Shown piece by piece: positions 46,387-59,210 of a stretch of 64,000 bases of DNA. The first letter of the stretch is position 1. Each line of letters opens with the position of its first letter. The DNA is taken from the NCBI GenBank assembly GCA_038087015.1, contig JASBNA010000001.1, positions 2,728,001 to 2,792,000 on the forward strand, written 5' to 3'. This DNA is from Cerrena zonata. Its lineage: Eukaryota; Basidiomycota; Agaricomycetes; Polyporales; Cerrenaceae. The notes below the pieces were generated by a model. The model had not been told where the DNA came from, made no database searches, and worked only from the letters and a program-made list of their open reading frames with translations. A program made the position numbers and the translations under genes.

Positions 46387-49363
46387 CTACCGTGCCCGCT
46401 TTTTCTTCTTGCCATGCCCCTTCTCGTCATTTTTAGGAGCAGCCTGAATAGCACCTAGAATATCCTTCAGACTTTTATCCTTCACGTCCTCAACTTTCAT
46501 CTTGTCAGATGAAGTAGACTTGGTCTTAGTGACCACCTCGCCCGAAAGACCCGCTCTCTTGATTTTCTTGCCCAGAGTGTTATCGAAGAGTTCGTCAATC
46601 TCGTCTTCCGGTCGATGTTTCCTCTTCCGTTTCTCGGATTTCGAGGTTGGGACATCTGTGTCCTTGGCCTCATCTTTGACTGACGATGTCGGTACCGGCG
46701 CCGGAGGTATTTTGGGTTGCGCAGCGAGTTTGTTGTGAGCTTGGACGTTCTTCCACTCGTCGGCGTTCTTTTTGAACAGATGCAAGTTCAAACTACGAGC
46801 AAAGAACTTGCCGTAGAATGATCCGGCGAGGGTAGTCTCGTGAGGGATCAGGGAACGAGCAATCTTTTCCTGCGCACAGAGATGAATTGTTAACGAATGG
46901 ATAGAGTTATGGATTTTTGATAGGTACGAACCTTAAGGTAAGGATCAGCGTACGCCCAACAACGATCTCCAACACGACTCCCTATCCGATCGTCAACCAG
47001 AACATGATAATGTCCAATTAGAGACAGAAGGAATTTGCGTTTCGTCTTTGATAGCACCGTCGGTGAGTCTAAGAATGCATCCAGGACCCGGGAACTCGTT
47101 GCATGATAGGCTGTGTTCAACAACTCCTCTATTGGTAGTGCAAGAATGCTATGGAGATCCACCGTATTAGTATCACAAGATAGAGATGGGTACAAATGAC
47201 GACATCATACCTATCTATGACTATCTCGTTGTGAGGAGCTTCCAACCGGAGCATGGATTGCAAAAGGATAGCCCCTTGTGTTTTGGGTTCCATTGGGTCA
47301 TCTTCCGGTTTCCTCTTCTTGAATGTGGAGTTTTCGCCACCATCAGGTTTGGTCTGAACCTTCTCGAGCGCGGTGTGGTATTCCTATAACCAAAGGTTGA
47401 AACCCCATTTGAAACGGAGCTGAGAGGGCCACATACTTTTATTGGCAACAGCCTTAGAATGCAAGGTACGACCAATTTGCGGTCTTCGTCACTTGATATT
47501 TCAAACGCAACTAAGATGCACTGCAACTCTGATAAATAACCTTATCGGAAAGAGCAACGTCGACCAGTTAAGAAAACATACCTCCGTAACGAGCTCTTCA
47601 TGAGTATGCAGTGCCGCAACACGATCAATCAAAGCGCGAAACACGCCAATACGCGACGACTCTACATCAAAAAGACACAATCAAAATCGGAGGGACAGGA
47701 ATAACAATAGAACGGAATTATCATGGGAAATACGTACTCAGTATCTTTCCAGCCACCGGTTTGATTTCTTCGCAGACGAGTGATATCTGCTCTCCATTGG
47801 CTCGACCGATGGCCTTGGCAATGACAAAGTTCGCAACAGGATGAACTGCCAATCTGGCAAGTTTTCCCTTGAGATATGACTCCCAGAGGACATTGAATAC
47901 GTGTTCGGGTGATCGTGAGATGAGAGTCTCTAGGAGATGAGATGAAGTTGGATCACGGAGAAGGGTTCCTACGTAATCAGATGGTTCAGGGACTACAGAG
48001 GGATTTTCATCTATGATTGAGGACCAAATAAGATATCGTTGTTTTCAAAGAGAACCAGAATAAGGGCGTACGGAGTGCAGTTATGAGTCCGGCCATGACA
48101 CAATCCATCAAGGAACCCGGTTCGTCAGCCATCTGTCGATCTGCTTCAACTTCCAAGAGCATCTATGATATACATGTCAGAAATATATCGCCCGAGTATG
48201 AAACGGAATGTGCACCTGTAGTACAGGACTTGCGACTTGATTGGCGGCCAACGCTCGGATCTCATTTTCACTTAGGTTTTCACGAATTGCTCTCACAAAT
48301 CGTGGGGCTAATGGCAATAATTCTTTCGGCGTGAAAGGTACTCTGGAGACGGGGGCATCGCTATCATTGGTAAAAACAGATTTTAGAGGACCTTGTTTCG
48401 CTTTGTATGCCGCGCTCTTTTTGGACCGCATAGCTGATGACTTCTCGGGTGGGAAAAGGTTCGGGCAAAGAAGAACGAGTAGAGCTCTCAGAACGTGAGA
48501 CCCAAATGAGTCCATGACGAGGGACGATACACTTGGGAGAAGTTCCTATAGTAGGATTCAATAACTCGACATAACTTTAGAGATGGTTTGCACGAACCTC
48601 ACATGCGTCAACGAGGAGCTGGGTCAACGTCCTCAATTCGCCCTCCTCCCCGGAGGTTGCAGCAGGTGGGAAGATGCCTTTTGACTAAAGTAGAGTTAAT
48701 GTTTTTGTAGTTGAAGGCCAAATATTACTTACTTCTCGAGCAATTGTGTTAACACCCGTTGTGAACAGGGTTTGGCAGACATGGGAAGCGAACCTATGCT
48801 TTACAAGAGCTTCCAGTCTACACAGAGTTGAGTACATATTATAGAAGTACTGGTTAAAAATATACTTACGAACCACTCAGTCTATCCACAAATACCCTGC
48901 GGGCAAAGTCATCCATGGAGTATATCATGCGTTCCAGAATAACGGAACAATCTGGATCAGTAGCAAGTTGTTTCTCCTTATCCGACATTTCAGTCAATGC
49001 AGCAACAAAGAAGAGACGTCTATCTAGTAAACAATTCCGGTCAATCATTTATACGTTCCGATGCAATACTGACTTACCTTCGTTGGGGTCGGTGTCTGGC
49101 TCCTCCTCTGGCAGGTGTTCATTTTCCTGCCAGTCACGGATTTGAACATCAACAGTTCGGAAATATGCTTTCACTTCTGCGTCGACATATCCAAACGGTG
49201 CTTCATCGTTAACTTGTGAGTCTCGCGGTGCGGAAACAATCCAAGAAGGTCCCGCTTCATTTTGGTCAAAGTTCTCCTCTACAACAGGAGCTGGGGGATG
49301 ATAATCTTCAGTGTTCTGAGATTTCTTAGTTTTCTTTCCTCGTTTCCTATTTTCTCTGGGCAT
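46387..49363 (-). CDS. NOP9: NOP9-like Pumilio-repeat protein
   Basis: A basic N-terminus ([17 protein letters not shown]) precedes helical repeats typical of Nop9: [92 protein letters not shown] and [20 protein letters not shown]. The tail is Lys-rich ([12 protein letters not shown]). Nop9 binds pre-rRNA in the nucleolus and controls cleavage at the 3' end of 18S. More than ten exons; the repeats are split by introns. It starts 254 bp from NOP58 in the opposite direction. Confidence 0.93.
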
Positions 49364-49617
49364 GATTGTGAAGATGAAGCACTTGTTATGAATGCCGGAG
49401 ACAGAGAAAGTCCAATTGCTTGAAGACCCAAGCGCTCGACTGAACTTGCAATTCTCGATCGCTCGAAGCGGTGATCACGTTTCCATTCCCGGATATTTTC
49501 TCACGACTTCTGTACCAAAATTTCTGTGTATTTCCTCTGTGTACTACCCCACTCACGGACTGCCTTAGGCTATACTAGCCCTTTTCATTTCTTCTTTCCC
49601 TCTATTTCTCTTCAAAA
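49364..49617. promoter_or_regulatory. Divergent promoter region, NOP9 / NOP58
   Basis: The 254 bp between two head-to-head ribosome biogenesis genes must contain both promoters. Pyrimidine-rich near NOP58. No known PAC or RRPE-like box was recognised by eye. Confidence 0.6.
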
Positions 49618-51618
49618 ATGCTCGTTCTATACGAGACGTCTCTGGGATACTGTTTATTCAAAATAGCCGACTCCGGCAAGGCTTCAAGTGAAGATGTTTG
49701 GGAGGATTTTGAAACGCCAGAGAAGGCGAACAAACTGTACGCAGAAAGCTGCTTGTGCTTGAATGATCGACTTACAGAAGTTATTATGTTCCGTACACCA
49801 TAAAGTCTTAAACTCAAGTCTATTCACCGCTTCACTTCAACGGCGACGGCTGTTGAGGAAATCACCGCACTCCAGGAAGGCAAGCTTGGAAAGGGATTGA
49901 AGCAATTCCTTTCAGACGAAATCGTTGCGAAAGGGAAAGGAAAAGAGTCATTAGCTGTCATTGACTCAAAACTTGGTAAGTAAAAGCACCTCTACGCCCG
50001 GCAGCATATCCCTGAACGTTTTGCTCTAGGACATTCGATCAACAAGAAGTTGGGCATTAAGATTGCACCAGAGACCTCAGGAGATCTTTTCCGTGGAATT
50101 CGAACACAACTCGCCGCTCTTTTAGACGGTCTTAACCCAGAAGATTTGGCTACCATGAGTTTGGGTCTAAGTCACTCGTTATCACGGTATGTTTCCCTCG
50201 TGTGAAATCATATCGCCTGTTGTTCTTATAAACGTTCTTTAGGTTCAAGCTCAAGTTCTCGCCTGACAAGGTTGATACCATGGTTGTTCAAGCTATTGCT
50301 CTCTTGGACGACCTTGACAAAGAAATTAACATATATGCTATGCGAACGAAGGTTGGTGTTCAACTGACTTCTCGCCATTTCAACCTTTGCTAACTTTTAT
50401 CCTTAGGAATGGTACGGCTGGCATTTCCCTGAACTTGGCAAGATCATTGTGGATAACGTCGCTTACGCGAAAGTCGTAAAGGAAATGGGTCGGTTTTTCT
50501 CGTGATTGCCTAGAACGAAAAGTCTTAACATGTTTCCCGCATCAGGTTTCCGAACCAACGCCGCCAACACCGATTTTGCAGCTATCCTCCCTGAAGATCT
50601 CGAAGCTACTTTGAAGGCAGCAGCAGAGATCTCCATGGGTACTGAAATCTCGGACTCCGATATTGCACACATCCACCAACTTTGTGACCAAGTCATCTCG
50701 ATATCCGCCTATCGAACACAACTTGCTGAATACCTCCGTAATCGCATGAACGCCATTGCCCCCAATCTTACTGCGTTGGTCGGTGAGCTCGTTGGTGCAC
50801 GACTTATCAGCCATGCTGGTAGTCTGCTCAGTCTTGCCAAACACCCCGCCAGTACCGTTCAAATCCTCGGTGCCGAAAAGGCCCTTTTCCGTGCCTTGAA
50901 GACCAAGCACGATACACCCAAATATGGTCTCATCTATCATGTTCGTCCTCACCCCTCTACCTGTACACAAATATGAAGGCTAATATCTCTATAGGCATCC
51001 TTGATTGGCCAAGCGCCACCGAAACTTAAGGGTAAAATGGCCCGTATGGTCGCAACAAAAGCTGCATTGTCGATTCGTGTGGATGCGTTGACAGATGTTG
51101 ACGACAAGTCTGAGCCCACTGCACCTTCAATAGGTATTGAAAACCGTGCTAAACTGGAGGCACGTCTACGAGCACTCGAGCAAGGCGGTGATGCTTCTGG
51201 TATTCGTTCTGCACAGAATGGTCAGAAGCAACAACGATTCCAGATGTCAGGAGATACCAAGACCTATAACACTGCTGCTGACGACCTCATCCCAACACAG
51301 CGAGAGCCCGCGGAGAGAGCCATTCAGGCTGTGTTGGACGCTAAAGCAGAGAAAAAGAAGGCGAAAGAGGAGCGTAAAGCGAAGAAGGTCAAGAAGGAGG
51401 CTGACAGCGATGACGAGGATGCTATGGAGGTGGACTCAGGCAAGAAGGAGAAGAAGCGGAAGCGGAGAGAAAGCGAGGCTAATGGCGAGGCCACTATCAA
51501 GGAGGAGACTGAGGAAGAGCGCAAGGCCAAGAAAAAGGCACGAAAGGCTGAAAAGGCCGCCGCTGCAGGGGCTGATGGAGAGTCGTCAAAGAAGAAAAAG
51601 AAAAAGTCCGAAGCATAG
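49618..51618 (+). CDS. NOP58: Nucleolar protein NOP58, box C/D snoRNP core
   Basis: The start is [20 protein letters not shown]. The Nop domain follows: [79 protein letters not shown] and [16 protein letters not shown]; then [20 protein letters not shown]. The C-terminus is a long Lys/Glu-rich tail ending KKKKKKSEA. Nop58 is a core of box C/D snoRNPs that guide 2'-O-methylation, including U3. About seven exons; all junctions keep frame. Stop at 51616-51618. Confidence 0.97.
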
Positions 51619-51828
51619 TTACTTGCTCTCCTTTTGTTTCCCATCGTATCTCTCGCATTTATTGTACTGTTTGTTTCTTACTTGCAATGTCCATTCTTGA
51701 CGTCCCATCGAAGTGCTTGCTATAAATGTACACACATTGGCGCTTAATAATTCTATCTCACTCGCTCGGTTACACGAACAACGTACGATGGTTGTGAGCA
51801 CTTTCTCTCCGCCTTCTCCGACCTCATA

Positions 51829-53431
51829 ATGTTGTGTCAACGCCCCATCATTATAGTAACTGGCGCGAACAGGTATTTCGTATACTTAACTCTACGAATG
51901 CATCATTGACACTTCCTCTGTAACTTACAGTGGGATAGGCTTCGGGATATGTCACCGACTTCTCATACAGCTGTCCACTTCTGCTCCGTCAGATGCCAGC
52001 CCTCAGTTCACGCCCATTGGCGCAGGGTATTCAAGCAGCATTGAGTCGATACCTTCATGCGACAGCCTTACGATCATCATGGCGTGCAGGAGCAAGGCTC
52101 GGGCACTGGAAGCCCGTCAGAAACTGCTCGACTTACTGGATGACCATGTTGCACGAGAAATACGACGGCCTGATTATGACGGACACGCTGAGAAATTCAG
52201 AAACAACCTGGAGCTGGATTTTCTACCTATTGACATGTCAAACATTCGTTCCGTGTTTCGCTTCGCAAATGCTATTCCGCAAAAGTAAGTTTGTTACTTA
52301 TCGGAGTTAACACTCACAATATTGATTCACTGCAGGTACCCTTATATCTCACACTTAATATGCAACGCTGGTTGTGGTACATTCAACGGTATCAACTGGT
52401 TTAAAGCCATCCGACAGATGTTAAGTCGACCGGTTGTAGGTGTTACTGTCACCGAGTACAAGAGACAGTTTTGTGGACGTCTAAGTGACGACGGGCTCGG
52501 GTTTGTATGGGAATGTAATGTCTTCTCACATTATATTCTGGTATGTTTCTGAGCATAACCTCTTCCCTTCTATCACTCATCATGGAACGATCGAATAGTT
52601 CCGACATTTACAGCCGTCGTTCATTTCATATCAGAAGAAGTTCTCAGAACCAGCCCGTATTCTTTGGATGTCATCCTTAGAAGCTGCGCCCTATGCGTAC
52701 AGTCGTGACGACTGGCAATGTCTCAAGACCGACATGTCATATGAGGCTTCAAAATATCAGATCGACCTCATTGCAACGAAGCTTCACATGCGCTCTCTAG
52801 AGGAATCTTCCGATCCGCCTATTCGTCATCTCTTGGTGCACCCTGGAATAGCGGAAAGCAACATGAGCAAAGACCTTGTTTTCAGCATTATTGAATATCT
52901 CAAGTTGGCTATATTCTATTTCGTGAGTGATATCGGTCATGTCTCTTTCTCGGATATTGGCTTATCGTTTGTCAGGTTCGGTGGTGTGGGTCACCAAATC
53001 ATACTATCACTCCGTTCACCGCTTCGGTCGCTGCAGTGCATCTCTGTCTCATCCCAATCCTATGTATCCCGACACGGTTAATGTCTTTCCGCCATGTTAG
53101 ACACGGGGACGACACATCAACACCCATATACAGGGACGGCCTATACACTGCTAGCCTCTATCGTACCGGATTAAAGTCGGCCGAGGCTACAAGAATTGCT
53201 GAAGAACAGGGTGTTCCCCCGCCTCTCAAATTTGGGTCGGAGTCAGATTCGAATGGGAACGCACGCGTAGGAGTTGTGCCGGTACTTGAATGGGCTGATC
53301 ATGAGAAGGATAGTGTATTCTTGGTGGACAAGTGTGAGAGTTTGTACCAAGTGTTTTCCAAGTTGGAGGATAATAGCCCGAAGGAGACCAACGGACACGC
53401 AGGAAATGGGCAAAATGGGCATATTCATTGA
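51829..53431 (+). CDS. ERG27: 3-keto-steroid reductase ERG27
   Basis: Exon 1 (51829-51872) reads MLCQRPIIIVTGAN, then SGIGFGICHRLL, the NAD(P)-binding motif of short-chain dehydrogenases. IIMACRSKARALEARQKLL, LDFLPIDMSNIRSVF, HLICNAGCGTFNGINW, SSLEAAPYAYSRDDWQCLK and YEASKYQIDL (catalytic Tyr and Lys) follow. The C half has LLVHPGIAESNMSKDL and a hydrophobic part ending HLCLIPILCIPTRL. Erg27 removes the 3-keto group during C-4 demethylation in ergosterol synthesis. Six exons or so; the last coding exon runs to TGA 53431. Start by the conserved nucleotide-binding block. Confidence 0.92.
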
Positions 53432-53654
53432 TCCTCTTAGCCGACTCGGAACACACTATCGACTCCCTTTGCGATGCATCTATACTATACCTTTATTCCT
53501 GCTCTCAGACCAAGCTTGTGTTGGTTCAGGACACGAATACCCTGCGTAATATCCAATATCTACATCTAAATATACATAATTGCTATCGATACAAACCTTG
53601 TGCGTGCATGGATAAAGTACCACCCAATATGAACCAGTACAACGGACTCAAAAA

Positions 53655-55057
53655 TTACGCAGAAGCTTCCAGTGAGATTGTAGTAGAGGGTCCGTTATTA
53701 GGGTTTGGTAGCTGGAACATTGGTATCGTCCGTAGGTTTTCCGGTGCAGGTCCTTCAGCCTCAAGTTTCTTACGACCGCGATCAGTCTGTAAACGAAAAA
53801 AGTCAGAGGTCGTGTGATCGCTCGTATTTCGCTATGCTTACCACGCCAGCATTGGCCATGCCACGCTCCAAACCCTCGAGTAACGTACATGCCTTACAGA
53901 GCTCATTGCTTGACATGTACCCGCATCTCTTGCAAGTCTCTGCTACAAGGTGAGTCCCTCGGTAAATGTGAAGACAGTAATTCACCTACGTTGTGCCTTT
54001 TGAGTCACCTTGACTTCATCCTTCAGTTCGAATGCTTCCCCTGAATGAATAATGTCGATGATAGCGCTAGGTCGGGATGCCTCTAAATCCTTGAGGAAAA
54101 CTCGTGCGTGACCCCGATAGGCATCAGGTGAGTAAATGCATTCCGTCGAGAAATAATCTAGTTTCTTGAAATACGCATACCTAGAGAGATGATCAAAATT
54201 CAAGCCACGGAAAGAGAAACAGGTGAACGAACATTACTATCTCCTTTTCATACGCGTACTTGAACGGTTTGGACCTTTTGATGGTATCCTCGCCTTGCGT
54301 GCATATTAGCGTACAACGTCCAAGGCGGGCTATATCACCCCTCATGACTAGAAATTATCTCGGTTACATATGCTCTCGAAATGGGATAATAGGACATACT
54401 ATTCATCAGGACAGTTTCGGCAATATCATCTGCATTGTGACCAGTGACTATATGGTCGACATGAAGCATAGAAGCACCTCGGTCCAATGCTTGTCGTCTG
54501 AATACACCACAGAACGTGCAGTTATTTTTCTTTCCAATTTGTGAAACAATTCGATCCATGGTCCACCCGTAGAGTTCATCATACGAAAGAATTTTGAGAG
54601 GCATGTCATATTGTTGTTGATTCCGTTTAACTGTCTGCGGCACGTTAGAATTTGAAGGGTTATATAGTGTCATGAAGCAATCATACTTCTAATGAATCAT
54701 CTCGATATCCTGTTATACCTTCATCGATCGACAGAAGGTATAACTCAAGGCCGTAATTGTACCGGTCATTCAGCGTTTTCATGACATACGCCAGAACCGT
54801 AGAATCTGATGTCAAGACATTTAGATATTCAATCTTATGTGTATTTATGCGCAGTAATCTCCTTGCATACCTTTTCCACCGGATGCTCCTATTGCAACTC
54901 GATCTCCGGGATGGAAAAGCCCAGCCTGTGTAATAGTATTATGGACCTCAGTCTCAAACACGTAGAAGAAGCAATCTTTGCAGATTTGTTGGCCAGTCTT
55001 GGGACGTTTAAGGATCGCCCGTGCATTATCGCAAAGACCGCATAGTCGAGGTGCCAT
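53655..55057 (-). CDS. NCS6: Cytoplasmic tRNA 2-thiolation protein NCS6/CTU1
   Basis: The start is [20 protein letters not shown] with a CxxC zinc site completed by CKDC. The PP-loop ATPase motif GASGGKDST is split by an intron. Then [38 protein letters not shown] with active Cxx[59 protein letters not shown] and [20 protein letters not shown] (second zinc site). It adds sulphur to the wobble uridine of certain tRNAs. One intron uses donor GTTCGT after the residues EIVM. Stop TAA at 53655. Its upstream region contains the 3' flank of the Rds1-like copy. Confidence 0.94.
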
Positions 55058-55218
55058 GATGGTAGAGAGCAAGAGCAATAGTAATATTCTTTGGGCTCCG
55101 GGCCGGGCCCACCGTCCATCTTTGCAATATTCCACCAAATAAATTTCCTCACATCTTCAACTTGAAGTTCACACACATTGCAGATATTTTTGTAACCCTG
55201 TTAGCCTTTCCCGAATAT

Positions 55219-56865
55219 ATTGAAAACGAAAGAAAATGTACACTGTACAAATACGGTAGCGACTAGGAAATACATCCAACTAGGGATAGTCCATGAAATC
55301 GGCGTAAAGAACATGAGAATCAACTCAGCAAAAGATTATGTACCACAAAAAGCGTGCCCATTGAAAGCTGTCCGTGCAGAAAGAGTGTCCAATTAATCGA
55401 AGTGAATCATCTAAAATGATACCTCACGCAGAGGTCGCCTGAGGAACGGCGAAGCAACCCTGAGGGAACCATCGGTACCAGTGAAATTAGTGGGCACGAG
55501 TAATTTGGCTGATGACTTCAGTCTTGGTGTCGATGAAAGCGAAGCTGGGACCAGCGATGATCTTGTCGGTGGCTTGGTCACGGATGTTGTTGGCAAGGGG
55601 TTGTTGGTCGGAGGTGATGAAGACCGCGGCGGGGCCGTTAATCTGGGGGATAACGCAAGCGTTGTAGGGGAGGACAGTAGCGAATGGAGCACCTCCAACG
55701 AGAATTTGGCAGAAGAGGGTCTGGAGGAGGAGAGATTAATACTTGATGGAGTAATCGATTATGTCAAAAACTTACGTCGACGCTGACACTGCTGAAGCTG
55801 GAAGAACTGAACGTAAGAGAAGTGCCAGGAGCAATAACGCCAGAGTTCGTGAGGGAGAGGGTTGGGTTAGCTATGTCCATCGTTAGTACTGCAATATTGT
55901 TTTAAATATACTGGCTAACGTACCTAGGTAACCAAGATCACAGCCTGAGATGAACTGGCTAGCAATGGAAAGGACTTCACTGGGAGTGAAGGGGATATCG
56001 AAGCCAGATGGGATAGCACTGCCCACGTTCAAGATGTTCAAAACGGTCTGGTGACGAGCCTCAACGGTGAGGATGGTAGTAGCAGAAGTCAAAAGGACCG
56101 GGTCGGAGAGAAGACGAGCAGCACCGAGATAGGCTGCGACACCAAGGTTCTCGATGACACGAGCATTGGTAGCCATGACGCTGACCTCAGTCAAAATGCT
56201 TTCGAAGTTGAACTGGCAGGTGTTGAGGGGCTGGGCACCTAGGTCGACGATAGTTTGCTGTAGAGGAGAATTGAGTATTCCTTCATGTTTCTTGTATAAA
56301 TAGAAAGAGACTTACCGAAAGCGTATTGGTGTGGACAGTCTCGTCAATTTGAATAGACTGGAACTGTTGAATAGCGATCTCGGCGTTGAGGTAACCAGCA
56401 GAAATGAAGTCCTGTTCGCTAAATTTGGCGAGAACCTGAGTGTAGAACTGTGTCTCGAATTGTTCCAAGACATTTGCGAACTCTACAGGCAAGAGAGGAT
56501 ATTTAGTCAAGTAGTCAAGTAAAGAAATAAAAATAAATAACTACGCACGAAGCACTTGTATATCAGTTGCAGATGCTGTCCTCTTCTGAATGGGTGCAGC
56601 CGTGGCGAGGAGAGAAGCCCCGAGGGCGAGAGCGGACGCGGTAGCGACGGAGAAGCTGGAGAAACGCATTTTGGATAGACTGAGTGAAGTGCCGAAAAGA
56701 GGGATGTGTACGAAAAGGAATGTAAGTCCAGGGGCGCTACCGGGCAACCCAAAAAAGATCTGTAGGAACAGGGAAGTAGAAGGAGAAGGGAATGAGTTTT
56801 AGGACGGTGGAGCACCGATAACTTTATACTGACCCGATAGCCACAAACGAAGGTAAAGAAGGAAC
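55219..56865 (-). repeat. Left arm of inverted duplication (Rds1-like copy A)
   Basis: This stretch is the reverse complement of 59211-61040, apart from a deletion near 55489 and small indels. Matches include the 3' flank (TGTACACTGTACAA, GGTAGCGACTAGGAAATACA, AAAGATTATGTACCACAAAA), all five exons, and the 5' flank (GTAGCGCCCCTGGACTTA, GGCTATCGG). By eye the 3' flank is about 90% identical, the coding parts similar, and the introns lower. The ends lie where alignment can no longer be followed. Confidence 0.85.
55487..56669 (-). CDS. Rds1-like secreted ferritin-fold protein, copy A, truncated tail
   Basis: Five exons. A signal peptide (MRFSSFSVATASALALGAS) is followed by EQFETQFYTQVLAKF, FQSIQIDETVHTNTL, and a helix with the ferritin-type E-x-x-H (TVEARHQTVLNIL), matching the Ferritin_2 family that includes S. 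pombe Rds1 and fungal late-sexual-development proteins. The C-terminal part is GGAPFATVLPYNACVIPQIN, then ITSDQQPLANNIRDQATD. Compared with copy B the gene stops at 55487 after TEVISQITRAH, about 76 residues early, because roughly 160 nt are missing. About 317 residues if no other change. Family role: stress or starvation-related, function unknown. Confidence 0.83.
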
Positions 56866-59210
56866 CAAGGGGGTAGTCATGTGTAGCTGGCAACAGTGAC
56901 TAATCTCTGCTTCTCCGACTTGAGAACTACTTTCTGGCTTGGCATTCCAGAACACAGTTTCCAATGACATGGGTAGGTCCAAGGTACCAAACATGTTCTC
57001 ACTGAATCGCATCCTAATTTGTCCGTTGAAGCTTGAAGCTACCACAGGATATGGACTTCCTGTGTTCCATTCTTCCACGACTGAGGTTGAAAGACACACA
57101 GAAGTCCATCCGTTAGCTCTCGAGGTCCGCCACTCTGGGATACCCTTTACCGCAAGGATAACGTATCACTAGTGCTCATGACCATCCTTGATATCAGCAC
57201 CTCTCCGACGAACCCGCTGGAACAAGTAATTTCCACTACAATTAGCATGAAGACACGGAGCCTACGGTAGTTGAAAAACACGCACCCGGGTCTAGGTATT
57301 CTTTTCTCCTTCCTATTCAATGCCATAACCAAGGCTGGTGATGTCGGGCTCTCATTTGGTAGATTCTACGGCCAAAGCGGGGAGATAGTTGAAGATTTTG
57401 GACCTAATGACCAGCTTTTGTGTTACCGGCTTCTTGGAAACTGACCAGAATGCAGATTTTGCCCGGCGGAACTTCTGGAATTTCCAATACCGGATGGGCA
57501 CCGTTATCGTCGTTCGTGATGTTTTCACACCCGCGGTACCGTGCAGATTGATTCAGACGTACCATGGACGTCCACTTGTTCTACCCGTCGAATATACGAC
57601 GAGTACATAACCACTCAGGCAAGTGGTGACTTTACGAGGGATTTCTCGGTTGTAAGAACGGCATACTTCATAGGTAGTGCTAGGCCTCCAAGAGGTACGT
57701 TAGCTAGCAACCCATTTCTCACCAGCCTTCTTGAGAAGCACACTAGCAGTAGACCGCGGTTCTGAAAGCAGCAGTGAGTTATTTTTAGACCCGTATATGT
57801 CCTGATCACCTTCGGTATTTGTATTAGTCTTTGTTTCTGACTACGATTATGCAATCCTGTAGAGGTATGGCAATCGTGCTGTTCCCATCAGCTGTCACCT
57901 ACTGTCAAGATCCTGTTAGTAGATCAAGGATTTATGCATTACTACTGATACTGTATCGTCGATGGGAATGAAACAAACCATATCCCATGTCGCGACAGAT
58001 TCATTTGATAGGCTAGGGTATCCATGATCATGATAGCCCGAAACTCGTTTTCGGACTGATCCATACCCGCTGTTGTTTCCTTGTATGTGCACCTAGAATG
58101 TGCTATTTTGGGGCTACAGATATCGTCGCCCACCTCAACCTAATGATACTATTAATAGAGAGACCACAAAGAGTACTGCAACATGCGGTAACATGTCCAG
58201 TCTACTGTGCAAATACATATCGATCATCGTGTCCAAATGTGTCGTAGAATGATTGGTTTCGTATGGAGGAGCCATACATATCTCGGACACACGAGGCATC
58301 GTAGAGGTGTTTACGATATGAGAAGTGCGCAAAGTCAATCACCAAGCGACTGTGCGATTGCGTATTCAGTCTTGGACCAATGCCGAAGGTTCAGATGAAG
58401 GTGAGAGTATTTTGTCCGTGTAAAACCCCGACATCCGACGCTTGTGATATGAATGAATCAGTGCCGCATGATAGAGCAGTTGGCGGAGACTTGCATTGTT
58501 TCACGCTAGGAGGCAAAGGGAAATCCTACCCAGTATCACAACATAGATCGGCCATGTCGGTCGTAGCGTTCGTACATGTAATCTTAGCACACTAGAACAG
58601 TAGTTACCATGAGAGGACGGTTGCTTTATAGTGTGGTGGACCTTCTGAGGTAACCTTGGCTGCCCCATACGATTGGTACCAGCGGACGGGTTCAGGGTTG
58701 GCATCTGTGATTCGCCGCTTGTGCCAGGCTCTCGGAACTGTTTGATACGGACCTGCTCTCTCATTGGTTCTTCCATCCGTATAAGTCCTGTGTTCACTCG
58801 ACCCATCAGGGCAAGCGACACGAAAGATGGACGAACATCACGACAAAGCTGTCATCCAGCGATAGATGCAAAGACGGTGCGAGACAGTGCAAACCTATCT
58901 GACCTATTTGACGAGGTGGACGTATTTTTTGCAGAACCTCCTAAGCGTGTTTTTCATCTTTTGAAAAAAAGCCTGCCCGAAAGGTCATCGAATGACACCT
59001 TTGTGTAAATCCACTACACAAACACGCATATTATAAGGCATCCCAAGGGTATTCGAATTCTGGTGGGATGTTACCATGGGAATGCTAGGAAAGAGCAGCA
59101 CCGGTCTCCCCGACCCGAGGCAGCGGTAGTTTGTGGTATCAGGTCCCACTCGATCACCAATATAAGGCGGGTCGCCAAGGAACATTCAGCACTCCGCCTC
59201 CTCCCCTCCT
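56866..59210. other. 2.3 kb spacer between the two Rds1-like copies
   Basis: No complete gene was recognised. A - strand frame between about 56930 and 57170 reads like real protein (AVKGIPEWRTSRANG, SFNGQIRMRFSENMFGTLDL) but is preceded by two adjacent stops, and a + frame at 57389-57765 is broken by a shift. These may be remnants of genes. The rest has no motif. Confidence 0.45.

Noticed and set aside
51324..51644. Ser/Phe-rich - strand frame at the end of NOP58
   Set aside because: It is the complement of the Lys/Glu-rich NOP58 tail.
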